Of a stretch of 64,000 nucleotides of DNA, positions 31,411-41,941 are shown in pieces (position 1 is the first letter of the stretch; each line of letters opens with the position of its first letter). The position numbers and the translations under genes were made by a program. Source of the stretch: Tupaia tana. Taxonomy: Eukaryota > Chordata > Mammalia > Scandentia > Tupaiidae. Below the pieces are notes generated by a model. It saw only the letters and a program-made list of their open reading frames with translations, made no database searches and had not been told where the DNA came from. Where the stretch lies: the NCBI GenBank assembly GCA_026018925.1, contig JAKSZU010000006.1, positions 127,177,592-127,241,591 on the forward strand, read 5' to 3'.

Positions 31411-32735
31411 AGATAGGCAATAATTCTGAATATGTCAAGAGAAATGTTAACTTACTTATAAAGGATACTGCATCAGATTGAGCTCTGACCTCTCCACAGA
31501 AACAAGGCAAGCAAGGAAAGAATAAACAGATATATTTAAAATTTTGAAACAAAAAAATTCAGCCCAAAATACTATACCTGCCAAGATTATTATTCAAATG
31601 GGGAGGAGAAATAAAATTATTCCCAGATAAACAAAAACAAAGAATTCACCACCAGTGAATCAGCTCTTCAGAAATACTTAAGATAATGCTACATCAGGAG
31701 ATTGAAAGGGAGAAAATAGAAAAAGAGAATACAAAGCAACTAAGAAAATGAATAATATAATGACAGGAATAAGTCCATGCAAATCAATAATAGTGCTGAC
31801 TATTAATACTTTAAATTCCCCAACTAAAAGACATGGATTGGCTAAATGGATTAAAAAAAAAAAAAAAAACCATGAATCTTCCACATACTACAAAGAAACA
31901 CACCTCATGTAAATAGAATCCAAAATATAAAAGGCTTGAGTCATAATACTGATTATCAGGCAAAATAGACTTCAAGGCAAAAACTGTAAAATGAAACAAA
32001 GAACAGTAGATGTATTATAGGAATTAATTCACCAAGAAGATATAACAATTATAACGATTTACACACCTAACTCTGAGAGATATAAATATGTAAAACAAAG
32101 ACTGCTAGATCAGAAGAAATAGAATGCAACATAATAATTGCTGGAGATTTCAACACATCACTGTAACCATTGCACAATAAACAGAGACACAGGAGGTACA
32201 TGATACCATAACCAAATAGACCTGATGGATATTTATAAAACATATCACCCAACAACTACAGAATACACATTTTTCTCAGCTCTGTGTGGAACATTTTCTA
32301 AGACTGGCCATATAAAAGGGCATGAAGCAAGCTTCTACAAATTTACAGTATAGAAACAATATCTAGTATAATTCTGACTACAATGTTATTAAACTTGAAA
32401 CAAAAGAGCCTTTGAAAATAAAAAAAAAACATGTAAACTAGATCATTTATTTCTGAACAACATCAAAATTGCAGAAAATAATTAAGACTGAAATTTTAAA
32501 ATTTTATTGACATCAATGGTAGCAAACACACAACACTCCATAATCTTTGGGACACAACAAAAGCAGTCATTGGAGGGAAGTTTGTTGCAATTAGTATATT
32601 CAAGAAAGAAATAGAAAGATAATAAATAAATAACCTGATGATGTAAACCTGATCATATAGCTCAAGGAAATGAAAACACAACAACAAGCTAGCTTGAAAT
32701 AAAATCAATAGAGAAATTAAGTATGTTAGGTTATA
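31411..32735 (+). mobile_element. L1/HAL1-like element, ORF1 end to endonuclease region
   Basis: AATACTATACCTGCCAAGAT and ACAAAGAATTCACC give the ORF1 C-terminal region. CTAAAAGACATGGATTGGCT, AATTAATTCACCAAGAAGAT, GCTGGAGATTTCAACAC, CCTGATGGATATTTATAAAA and CATTGGAGGGAAGTTTGTTG then follow the endonuclease region in order. Numerous stops and indels. Confidence 0.78.
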
Positions 32736-33486
32736 CCTTTTTTCAGGAAAGTTATTCTAATTTCTGATTACTACATTTTGCCATAATTGCAAAAACTACA
32801 CACACAACAATATCAGAATGGACATTCCAAAAATCAGATTATTGGTTTAGATGTTTCATTTTGTATTAAGGAGAGCTAGAAATAAAAAAGATTATCTAGT
32901 TCAGCAACCTTATTTTAAAGAGGAGTAAATAAGTTATGAAAGGTGAAGGGACTACCTTAGACATCTTCAGTATATCGCCTCAAACACATCTTAATCTCTT
33001 TTCTTTATTGTCTCCATTTGCAAAGTATTCAGAGATTTTTCTGAGAGTTAAAATAGTGTTTATTAAATACTATATAAAGTACTTAATACAATTATTGCAA
33101 TATGACTAAGTGTATAATACATGCTTTTTTTACTATATTATCACTATTGTTACTATTACTTCATCTTTATTATCCATATAGACACAAATTTCTTGATGCT
33201 CAGTTCAGTGATCTCACATTATCTCCTAACCCACTTTAAGTACATTTTTCCCACCAGTTTTCAGAATCACAGATGTTTATATCATCAGTCAAACATTCTC
33301 TCAAATGAACTCCTTTACTTCATCAAACCAGTAAGGAAGCTTTCACTTGAGAAAATTATTTAAAATTATTTAAGAAAAACATAGGTCTTAGTTCAATTTA
33401 CATACTATTGTATGTAAAAGCTTTTTGCAAATTGCTAAATACTATTCAAAGAAGATGCTGGTGTTTGGGGAGCTTTTTGTTTTGTT
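32736..33486. other. Intergenic sequence, nothing recognised
   Basis: AT-rich, no supported feature. The short frame at 33121-33363 is low-complexity. Confidence 0.5.
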
Positions 33487-33714
33487 TGTTTTACATTTTT
33501 TTTATAGGGCACATACGAAAGAGAAAATGAGAAATCACCGTCCCCCAGGGGGTATGGTCACACAGCAAACCCTTCTCTTCCATTCTTCTCTTGGGATTTT
33601 GGGTACATATGCACATTCACTGGTGTGTTTTTCAAGCCACTGGGTCTGGGATTCAAACCAGAGTCAACCATATGGGATCCAGTACCTTAACCACCATGCC
33701 ACCTGCTGGTCCTG
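33487..33714 (-). mobile_element. Type A-like SINE, shortened GA segment
   Basis: TTTTATAGGGCACATACG passes almost directly into GAGAAATCACCG, so most of the GA-rich part is missing. Head ends CACCTGCTGGTCCTG. Confidence 0.82.
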
Positions 33715-33720
33715 ATACTA

Positions 33721-33746
33721 GTTGTTTTGTTTTGTTTTGTTTTGTT
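33721..33746. repeat. (TTTTG)n run
   Basis: Five TTTTG units follow the SINE head. Confidence 0.9.
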
Positions 33747-33903
33747 TCTAAATTTGATTGACTTCACAATACATTGAGAAGGGTTGGAAAGATGTAGATA
33801 CCAGAAAAGTAACATGTAATTATAACACATTTGTGTGTTAAGAGATTGTGTGTGAGTCAGCAGAATGGAGAAAGCCTGAATCTGAGATCAGAAGTAAGAC
33901 CAT

Positions 33904-34145
33904 CAGGGCCGACTCCATGGCACAGTGGAGATGTGCTGCTCAGGAAACACAGGGTCCCACCTGGCAACCTGAGGTCCCCTGCCCAGTTAACTTAAAGCTT
34001 ACTAGGCACACACTTAAGTGCCAAGATCCCATAGGCTGGAGGACTGGAAGAAAGGGATGGTAGCATGACTAGAACCTATAGAAGGTTCTCCTTTCTACCC
34101 TCTCCTCTTTCTTGTTTCCTTGTGCTCACACATGCCTTATAGTGA
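33904..34145 (+). mobile_element. Type D old tRNA SINE
   Basis: CAGGGCCGACTCCATGGCAC head, no clear B box, AAGATCCCATAGGCTGGAGG, CT-rich run and GCTCACACATGCCTTATAG end. Confidence 0.65.
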
Positions 34146-34194
34146 ATAAAGAAGTGGGAGGAAAAGTACAAAAAAAAAAAAAAGGCAGCAACAG

Positions 34195-34425
34195 CTATCA
34201 CTCCAGAGCTATACCACACCCTATGATAAGCAAGAGCCATGCGTGGCTACTTAAATTAGTTCTAACAAAACAACCAAAAATTCAATTTTTTCAGTTCACT
34301 AGCTACTTCAGCCACAAGTGGTGAATAGGTAGACGTGGCTAGAGGCTATCCAACTGGACAACACAGACACAGAACAATCTCATTATTTCAGACAATTCGA
34401 TGGGATAGCACAACTCTAGAGAAAT
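34195..34425 (+). mobile_element. hAT-Charlie-type MITE
   Basis: GAGCCATGCGTGGCTACTTA, CACTAGCTACTTCAGCCACA, GTAGACGTGGCTAGAGGCTA, CCAACTGGACAACACAG and CGATGGGATAGCACAACTC match the well-known mammalian hAT MITE with GCCACATGTGGCTA motifs. The exact name was not assigned. Confidence 0.7.
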
Positions 34426-34465
34426 AATATAAGGGAATTTTGTATTTTTTTTTTTCAAAATGAGA

Positions 34466-34802
34466 AAAGGTCTGCTTAGCTTGCTATAACAAAATAGCAT
34501 AAAGTGGGTGTCAATGATTGAAATTTATTTCTCAGTTTTTTAAGCTGGGAAGTCTAAATCAAGATGCTGTCAGACTAGTAAGGACTGCTACCTTACAGAC
34601 AGCTTCCCCCACTGCATTCTCCCATGGTAGAGTAGGCAAACAAGCTCTCTAGGACCTCTTTTCTAACAACACTCATATTTGCACATGAGGGCTCCATCTT
34701 ATAACCTAATCACCTTTTAAAGGACCCACTTCTTAATATCATCATATTGGAGATTAGGTTTCTACATAAGAATTTTGCAAGACATCAACACAAACATTCG
34801 AC
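34466..34802 (+). mobile_element. MLT1-like (MaLR) LTR
   Basis: TAGCTTGCTATAACAAAATA, GAAATTTATTTCTCAG, GGGAAGTCTAAATCAAGATG, ACCTAATCACCTTTTAAAGG and GACATCAACACAAACATTCG follow the sense order of an MLT1-type LTR. Confidence 0.75.
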
Positions 34803-35775
34803 TTGCTTAGACATAGCAAAGACAGATTACATTAAAAGTAATTATTTTGCTTTGTAGTGGATCACAATTTATGGTGTTACAGTTTTGACATTTCCTTGTA
34901 TTTCAGAATTAGCATATATTATTTCAGAAAGCCATTTCATTGCTATTGTTTTTTAATAAGAAAATATAGCTATCTCCTCAATCTAACTTAATTCCCAACA
35001 TTTCTAATGCTCAGCCTTCATTGTTCATCTAGCCAAAACCTTTCCTGAATTACAATAAGAGTTAGGTGTTTGATTATTTTTTTACTTTTATTCATTATTA
35101 TGTGCTAGCTACCTCATTTTTTACTGGAGTACTTAATGTGTTATCTCAGATTGTGTATGTTTTGATACAAAGTTTAAAATTAAAGTCAAATAACTAGAAA
35201 AAGTATAAATTTAAAGTATAAATAAAAAGTATAAATCTAAAGTATAAATCTATAAAGTATAAATAAAAAGTATAAATCTAAAGTAAAACAACTATAAAAA
35301 AATAAATTTGTATTGTTTAGTGTACTTTTAAAATTCCATAAGCTGGAGGCTGATTTCTACTCCCACTGTTCAGCACACTTCAATGACTACAAAGAAAATT
35401 GAAATATCCATTTTTATTCTTTGACTTTTTTAACTGACACTGACTTTTGTATTCCACAATTCATAAGAGAAGCAAGTCACACTAAAAAATCATCACTCCA
35501 GCATAGCCTAATTGCAACAGGACCAGAGAAATAGATACTCTGAACTCACATTCCTCCATCCAGTCTCCTGGTGGGCTTCTCCTCATGATCCAACCCGATG
35601 CAAAGCCAATGAGTATAGTAATCCTTTGAGGTAGTCCATTCTTATTTACTGCTTACTATTTAGTAATTATAATATAGATAAAACATACAGAAACATATGG
35701 ATTCAAATACTTTTGGACCACACTTTAAAATTATTTTTTCACTCCGTGTACCTTAAGACATAAGCAATATATAAG
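34803..35775. other. Intergenic sequence with an AT-rich tandem array
   Basis: Apart from the tandem array at 35200-35290, no feature could be supported. Confidence 0.5.
35200..35290. repeat. AAAGTATAAAT tandem array with 41-nt higher-order period
   Basis: Seven AAGTATAAA-type units. A longer word starting AAAGTATAAATAAAAAGTAT recurs at 35213 and 35254, a period of 41 nt. Confidence 0.85.
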
Positions 35776-36185
35776 GGAATCCCAAAAATTCATGGAAAAT
35801 GCATGCTATAAAAAACTGTGCATGGGGAACCAGCAGTTAGCGTAATGGCTATGTCGCTGGACTCCCACATAGTTGACCGCGGTTTGCGTCTCGGACCCAG
35901 TGGCTTACAACTCACGCCGGGCGCGTGTGCGTGCGTGCCCAAGATCCTGAGAGGAGAATGGAGGAGAAGGGATTGCAGCGTGACCATCCCCCCTGGGGGG
36001 TGATTTCTCGCTTTCTGTCTCTATGTCTCTCTCTCTGTCTGTCTGGCGAGCGCACGCACCCTATAGTGAAAAACCTCTCAAAAAAAAAAAAAAAAAAAAA
36101 ATAAACTGTGCATGGATTTCTATGTTTTTTACATCAGAATAAACTCATACTTTAATTCCACTTTTCCATAAAGTTTCCTTGGCCT
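35776..36185 (-). mobile_element. Mariner-like MITE, copy 2, interrupted by SINE
   Basis: CCCAAAAATTCATGGAAAAT near the left end and ACTTTTCCATAAAGTTTCCT near the right end are imperfect inverted repeats. The middle (AAACTGTGCATGGATTTC, ACATCAGAATAAACTCATAC, TTTAATTCCAC) matches the copy at 12045-12405. Confidence 0.7.
35826..36102 (+). mobile_element. Type A tRNA SINE in MITE copy 2
   Basis: Near-consensus, CpG-rich copy with CCCTATAGTGAAAAACCTCTC end and long A-tail. A perfect 13-nt duplication, AAACTGTGCATGG, is at 35813-35825 and 36103-36115. Confidence 0.95.
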
Positions 36186-36559
36186 CCTCCTATCTTGAAT
36201 TTAACCAAGAGAATATTTAAATGACTTTTTTAGATAAGCTAATAGCTTACATTTCTTGACCATATTCTTTACTCTTTCACTCTTCGCTTTATCGGGTAGA
36301 CCAGAGGGGTCATTCCAGGGTTTGACTGGATATGAGATGTTGTAATATTCAAATTGGGGATACTGGTCAGGCTGGTTAATACAATATAATGCACAAACAA
36401 TATGGATGCACTTTGAATCCAGAGAGCAAATTTTAAACAAGGGCCAAACATAGAGGGAAGGCTGGTGAGTTAGATTTACTTTCTACAAAAGCAAACCAGA
36501 ATGCAACACAGGTTGAACCAGCACAGTGTAACAGAACTGGTAACTATTGATAATAGCAG
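36186..36559. other. Intergenic sequence, nothing recognised
   Basis: No feature could be supported; short open frames overlap on one strand. Confidence 0.5.
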
Positions 36560-36574
36560 GGAGATCAGTGACTC

Positions 36575-36735
36575 CTGTTTTTGACCACTGATTAGAATAG
36601 AGGCACCAAATATGAGCATGCACTTCAATCACCTGGAAGTCGTATTACAACATAGACTGTTTAGCTGTACTTTTTCAGTTGCTAACTCAAGAAGTATGAG
36701 GTAGAACTCAAGATTCCCATTTCTTACAAATGTAC
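36575..36735. mobile_element. hAT-type MITE fragment
   Basis: GCATGCACTTCAATCACCTG, CTAACTCAAGAAGTATGAGG and AGATTCCCATTTCTTACAAA follow the sequence order of a common Charlie-derived MITE that contains AGAATCACCTGGAGGGC. Confidence 0.6.
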
Positions 36736-36749
36736 TCAGATGATAATGT

Positions 36750-36940
36750 AATCACTGGCCTGAAGTCATACTTAGCACTGTACTGCAATAACCTGAAGAG
36801 CTTTCAAAATCATAACTCCCAAGGAGCAGGCCATACCAACTTCACTAGAATTTATAAAAATGGTGCAAAAGCATTGGTATTTTTAAAAATGTTCTGGTTT
36901 ATTCCAGTGTACAGATAAGGTTAAGAATCACTGGTCTATA
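36750..36940. mobile_element. Second hAT-type MITE (MER5-like)
   Basis: AACCTGAAGAGCTTTCAAAA, GCATTGGTATTTTTAAAAAT and the terminal GGTTAAGAATCACTGG resemble MER5-type elements. Confidence 0.6.
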
Positions 36941-37002
36941 CCAAGGACAAAAATAATTATTCTAAATAGGCAGACAACAATTATTTTGGTTCTTGGTGTA
37001 GA

Positions 37003-37200
37003 TCAGTGGTTCCCAACCTTATCAGCATTATTTATTTTACATAGATGGCACTAAAAAAACTCAAACACAGATCTATCCTTTGTTTTAGTTCAAATATCTG
37101 TACATAATTCACTAACTTCAGCATAAAACATGGTAGTCATGTCTGAGCATGTGTATGTGTGCATGTGTATTTATGTTATGTGGTATATGTGTGTGATTGA
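37003..37200. mobile_element. hAT-type terminal repeat start
   Basis: CAGTGGTTCCCAACCTTATC is a typical left end of a hAT element. The remainder is too diverged to trace. Confidence 0.45.
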
Positions 37201-37580
37201 GTGTGCACATAGTTTTAATCATCCTTCAAAAGAAATCAGTTAACCTCTGAAAAACTTTACTCAGGAGTTCATATTCCAATGGACGCTACCCTGGAATATA
37301 TAGCAAAGTACTTCAAATATCTCTGCCTTCATCTACACAAGAAAGTATGTCAGTTAGCATACAGGATGTGAGAAATGTCATTGTCATTGGTTAAATGAGA
37401 GGTACTCAGGATACGTAGGTTGACTATAAATATCATATGAGCAACTTCAAACAAGTTTCTAGCAAACACAAACACAATAGTCCAGAGTCTAGAGCAATGC
37501 ATTCATTTGATCCTGTAACCTCTCACTTGGAGGGGCTGCTATCACCTGATCTGATTAGAGAGTTGGTTAGTTCTGCTATT
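37201..37580. other. Intergenic sequence, nothing recognised
   Basis: No feature could be supported. Confidence 0.5.
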
Positions 37581-37597
37581 AGAATACATGTCATTGG

Positions 37598-37882
37598 AAC
37601 CAGCAGATGGCATAATGGTTACATCACTGGGCTCCCACATAGTTGACCACGGTTCAAGTCCCAGACTCCCGGCTTGAAACACACCAGGCGCATGTGTGTG
37701 CATACTCAAAATCCCAAGAAGAGAATGGAAGATAAGAAATTGCAGTGTGGCTATCCCCCCGGGGGGTAATTTTTTGCTTTCTTTCTCTCTTTGTGTGTCT
37801 CTCTGGCGAGTACAACTACCCTATAGCAAAAATCACTCTAAAACAAACAAACAAACAAACAAATAAATAAATAAATAAATAG
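37598..37882 (+). mobile_element. Type A tRNA SINE with (CAAA)n(TAAA)n tail
   Basis: Head GGAACCAGCAGATGGCATAA, CCCTATAGCAAAAATCACTC end. The duplication GAATACATGTCATTGG / GAATGCATGTTATTGG is at 37582-37597 and 37883-37898. Confidence 0.93.
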
Positions 37883-37898
37883 GAATGCATGTTATTGG

Positions 37899-38170
37899 GG
37901 CCTGCAGGTGGCATGGTAGTAACACACTGGGCTTGCACATAGCCAATCTCAGTTGAAGTGCCAGTCTTAGAACCTTGAAATTCATGCTGGGTGAATGTGC
38001 ATGTGCATGTGTACCCAAAATCTCAGGAGGAGTACGGAATAGAGGGGATTGTGATGGCATGGCAGTCCCCTGGAAGACGATTTCTCACTTTCCCTCTCAC
38101 TGTCTCTCTCTCTGTTGAGCACACATGCTCTATGGCAAAAAAAAAAAAAAAAAAAAAAAGAAAGTAAAAA
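37899..38170 (+). mobile_element. Type A-like SINE at the same site
   Basis: GGGGCCTGCAGGTGGCATGG head, body, TCTATGGC and A23 tail. A third copy of the target word, GAATACATGTTAC, follows at 38171-38183. Confidence 0.88.
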
Positions 38171-38269
38171 GAATACATGTTACCTCTTCTGAGTAAAATA
38201 AACCTTTCATTGATGCAAGTTACTGGTCAAGGTGCCCAAAAGAAAAGATTCTACCAGACTATACCAATT

Positions 38270-38272
38270 TTT

Positions 38273-38333
<61 letters not shown>

Positions 38334-38632
38334 CCTCCTCCTCCTCTCTCTCTCTCTTTTCTTTTTGGTCAGAAAGTGTATACATTAGGCAGGTAATAAG
38401 AAAAAAGGAGGGATAGAGACAAAGACAAAGCACCCTTCAATAAGGTTCAGTGAGATGTTATCACACCACAATATCCCTCCTCTATTTCTCATCACATCAG
38501 GACCCTGGAGCATGTAGGCACACAAACCCAGCATATTTTCACACTGCTGAGGCCAGGACTCCAGCCGTGTTCAGCCACATGGGATCTGGTTCCCAATGCT
38601 TAATATTTGACCCCTGTAGTATGGAGCTGACC
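38270..38632 (-). mobile_element. Type D old tRNA SINE
   Basis: Reverse complement: head with CAGATCCCATGTGGCTGAAC, CAGTGTGAAAATATGCTGGG, AGGGTCCTGATGTGATGAGA, then GA-rich run. Confidence 0.6.
38281..38358. repeat. (CT)n tract
   Basis: About 24 CT units, then a CTC/CTT-rich extension. It is the expanded pyrimidine (on this strand) segment of the following minus-strand SINE. Confidence 0.92.
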
Positions 38633-38649
38633 CAGTATTTGTATATCTC

Positions 38650-39650
38650 CAACTCTTCTGAGTTTTAATTGAAGTTTGCTAAATTTCATGTGTTTAAAGT
38701 ATACATTTTGATTTAGTTTTGACATGGGTATACCCTTATTAAGCCATTACCACAATCGAGGTAATATTTCCATTTATGCCAAAAATATTCTTGTGGATCC
38801 TTTAACCCACCCCCTCCTTCTCTTCCTAGCCCTATTCACTGATTTCCCATATGTTGCTATAATTAGTTTGCATTTTCTGTACTTTTAGGTAAGTGAGGCC
38901 ACACAATATGTTCTATCTTTTGCCTACATGCTTTCCTTCATCTTAATGATTTTCAGATTCACTGCCATTAATGTAGATATCAATATTTTATCTCTTAATT
39001 GTATTAAATAGAATTCCATTGTTTAGAAGTAACATTATTCATCTATTCACCCACTAATGGACATTTGAGTTGCTTCCAGTTTGGGGCTATTATTAATAAT
39101 GCTGCTATAGACAGTGTTATAACTTAGCGTAGACATGTGTTGTGGTTTCACTTATAGGAGTGAAGTGGCTTAGTCCTATGGTAGGTATATGTTTCACTTT
39201 ATAAGAAACTGTCAAATTGTCTCCAAAGTGATTGTCTCATCTTATTTTTCCATTAGTAATGTACAAATTCCAGTTTTCCACATCCTCTGTAACATTTGGT
39301 ATGCTCAGTTTTGTTCTATTTTAATCATTCTAATGATAACTCATTAGAGTCCCAATTTTTATTTTTCTGGTGAAGAATGATGTTGAGCATCTTTTTAAAT
39401 GTTCATTAGTTATTTACATATTTTCTCTTGGGAAGTACTTGTTCATATATTTTGCTAATTTCCTTATTGGATTATAATTGCTAAGTTAGTTATAGGTATT
39501 TTTTATATACTCTGAATATAAATCTGTTGATGTAGATGATAAAAGTATTTTCCCCATTACGTAGCTTACCTTATCATTTGCATTGTGATGTATTACAAAA
39601 AAATAAACATTCTCTTTAAATTTTTATAAAATTGAAATTATTGATTGGAT
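38650..39650 (-). mobile_element. L1M 3' end fragment
   Basis: Antisense L1 3' UTR/ORF2 end in textbook order: AAGTATACATTTTGATTTAG, AAGCCATTACCACAATCGAG, ATTAGTTTGCATTTTCTGTA, TCCAGTTTGGGGCTATTATT, ATGGTAGGTATATGTTTCAC, ATGATGTTGAGCATCTTTTT, AAATCTGTTGATGTAGATGA. 5' truncated at about 39650. Confidence 0.9.
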
Positions 39651-39652
39651 TT

Positions 39653-39850
39653 TTAATGCCAAAGGGTGCATGCATTCACCAGAGAGAGACACAAAGAGAG
39701 GAAAGGAGAAAGTACCCCCAATGGGCATGATTATGCTACAATTTTCTCCTTCATATCTCCATCCTGTCAGGATTTTGGACACATACACACAAATACAAGG
39801 CATATTTTTCAAGCTTCTTGTATATGAGCAAACTTCTAACCATTTACTGT
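39653..39850 (-). mobile_element. Type D-like SINE, degraded
   Basis: CCAAAGGGTGCATGCATTCA, GA-rich run, CCATCCTGTCAGGATTTTGG and CAAGGCATATTTTTCAAGC are the SINE body in reverse; the head is barely recognisable. Confidence 0.6.
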
Positions 39851-40322
39851 AGAAAACTCAATTTTCTGGGCCTTTTTCAATGAAAGGTACGATTGCTGAA
39901 AGATTAAGGTTAACTTACTTCTATTGTGAGGTGCATATTAAGCACTGACTAACCTTGCAGATGTTGTGATTATCATACTAGAAAAGTGACTTCCCTGGTA
40001 GAAGAATGGAAAAGATGACAAAACGTGTGAAGGTTAGACTGTGTACAGATAGAAAGTAGAAAAAAGGCACAGATACCTGAAAATGTGTCAGCTTTTAAGG
40101 CATTTAACATCAACTTTCCCCTGTATTCTAGGATGCTCTGTAAGAAGAGAGCACACGAAGACCAATTTCTCCCTAAATTTAAATTCCTCTTCAATCTATA
40201 CCTTTAAATGTTTGAAATGGGAATTTCCATTGACTTATAAAAGTAGCTTACACTTAATTTTATAGAAGACTCACAATTTATGACTGGAGAATCCAAAATG
40301 TATCATAAGAACATTTCATTGC
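39851..40322. other. Intergenic sequence, nothing recognised
   Basis: No feature could be supported. Confidence 0.5.
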
Positions 40323-40570
40323 TGGGCCTGCTCCATAGCCAAGTGGTTATGAAAGCCAGACTCTACATAGCCAACTGTAGTTTGAATTCCAGTCCCAGTA
40401 GCTTGAAAAACACACCAAATACTTGAGTGCACATGTTCAAAATCCCATTGGGAATGGAGAAATGGAGGAGAAGAGACTGTGGCATGACAACACCCATTTG
40501 GGCATGCTTTCTTCTTCTCCCCTTCTCTCTGTCTTTCTCTGGCAAGCATACATGCCCTCTGGTACATGTA
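40323..40570 (+). mobile_element. Type D tRNA SINE
   Basis: GGGCCTGCTCCATAGCCAAG head, TTTGAATTCCAGTCCCAGTA, GAGAAATGGAGGAGAAGAGA and CTCTGGCAAGCATACATGCC end. Confidence 0.75.
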
Positions 40571-40939
40571 TTTCCAGAAGGTTATTACTTTGACAGTAAT
40601 GCAACTCAACAAGCATTTTTGCAGTACTGAGGACGTGGGGATTAAGAACATTTAAAAAATAGAATCCAGTCTATATATTCCTCCAATAAAATATCCACCA
40701 CAAAAGTGACTCCACTCTCTCTGTCCTAACTGATAGCATGAGCTTCTTCCCAATGCAGCTCTAAAATCTCTCTTGAGATTTACACAAAGTTTTGACTGGA
40801 ACCACCCCAGAGGCTCTCTCTAGAGTGTATGTTCTACATTTCTCAAATAATTCATACATTTCCCCATAACCAAAATTAAAAATTAATCAGGCAAGTCAAC
40901 AACAAAGAGTTCTTACGATACATTTTGGATTCTCCAGTC
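40571..40939. other. Intergenic sequence, nothing recognised
   Basis: GAATCCAAAATGTATC before the first type D copy and its reverse complement GATACATTTTGGATTC at 40918-40933 may mark a small inverted duplication around these SINEs. Confidence 0.5.
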
Positions 40940-41195
40940 ATAAAGTACGAGCCTCATAGTTAATGGAGCTAGATCCCACAAGACCAACTGCAATTCAAAT
41001 CTCAGCCCCAGTGGCATGAAAAACATGCCAGTCACATGTGCCTTTGTACCCAAATCCTGACAGGATGGAGAGATGAAGAAGGGATTGCGACCTGACTGCA
41101 CCCTATTATGGAGGTATTTTCTCCTTCTCTGGCTCTCTGGTTCTCTGGCTCTGTCTGTTAAATGCAAATGCTCCTTGGCAATTAAAAACAATAAA
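40940..41195 (+). mobile_element. Type D tRNA SINE
   Basis: GAGCTAGATCCCACAAGACC head, AATCTCAGCCCCAGTGGC, CAAATCCTGACAGGATGGAG and CTCCTTGGCAATTAAAAAC end. Confidence 0.72.
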
Positions 41196-41200
41196 AAGCA

Positions 41201-41824
41201 GAGATGTTCTTAGTATGGCTAGAGAGAAACTTCTCCAAATATTTTTCAGAAATAGATCAACTTTACTTTTCAGCAACCAGTCTGTCGCTTTACCTCCAGT
41301 GGCCACATTTCAGTAAGTCTCAGTGGGGAAATTGTGCTCTGCATGTTTTCTATTTACAGCTCTAAACAACCATAATCCGAGAAAAGAAAAATGAAAGCTT
41401 CAAAATTGAGAACATAATTAAGCTTTCTTGTCTCCCTGATCAAAACAAGGCAGTAACAGCATAAATCCAAGTTTGCACCCATGCCCTCCAACAAAGTCCA
41501 GTGCGTTTCTTGCTCACTGCCATGAAAGAGACTCCCAACAGGGAGAACCAGGACTGTCTCAGTAAGAGGCTGATAAAGCTATTGGATTTGGGCTTGTGTT
41601 AGAGTATTTGGGGGAGGGGTCAAGGAAGAAGCGTTCTCCCTCATACTGGTTGTTGTCTGAAGTAAATCATATTTGTAAGACAGGAGGAATAAATTGAGGC
41701 TAAAACTGTAATTGGTAGTAAGTTAACAGTCATTCATGTCAGCCAGGACACTGGAGTGTTGACCCTTTTGTGTTTAAACTGTATTTTGTTTTTGTCATGC
41801 GTTTGACCCAGCTTACAGAGAAGA
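41201..41824. other. Intergenic sequence, nothing recognised
   Basis: No exon or repeat family recognised. Confidence 0.5.
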
Positions 41825-41941
41825 CTTGTTTTTTTCCTGTTCCATTGCGGTACAGAGAAGGGTCTTGCTTTTGTCCTGTTCCATTGTGGTACAGAGAAGG
41901 GTCTTGTTTTTGTCCTGTTCCATTGTGGTACAGAGCAGTCT
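41825..41941. repeat. 39-nt minisatellite, three units
   Basis: Units begin CTTGTTTTTTTCCTGTTCCA (41825), CTTGCTTTTGTCCTGTTCCA (41864) and CTTGTTTTTGTCCTGTTCCA (41903), exactly 39 nt apart. Because 39 is divisible by three, the minus-strand frame stays open as a 13-residue repeat containing NGTGQKQ. Confidence 0.95.

Noticed and set aside
38281..38358. CRISPR-like or regulatory repeat array
   Set aside because: Plain CT microsatellite from a SINE. There are no spaced repeats anywhere, and the window is mammalian.
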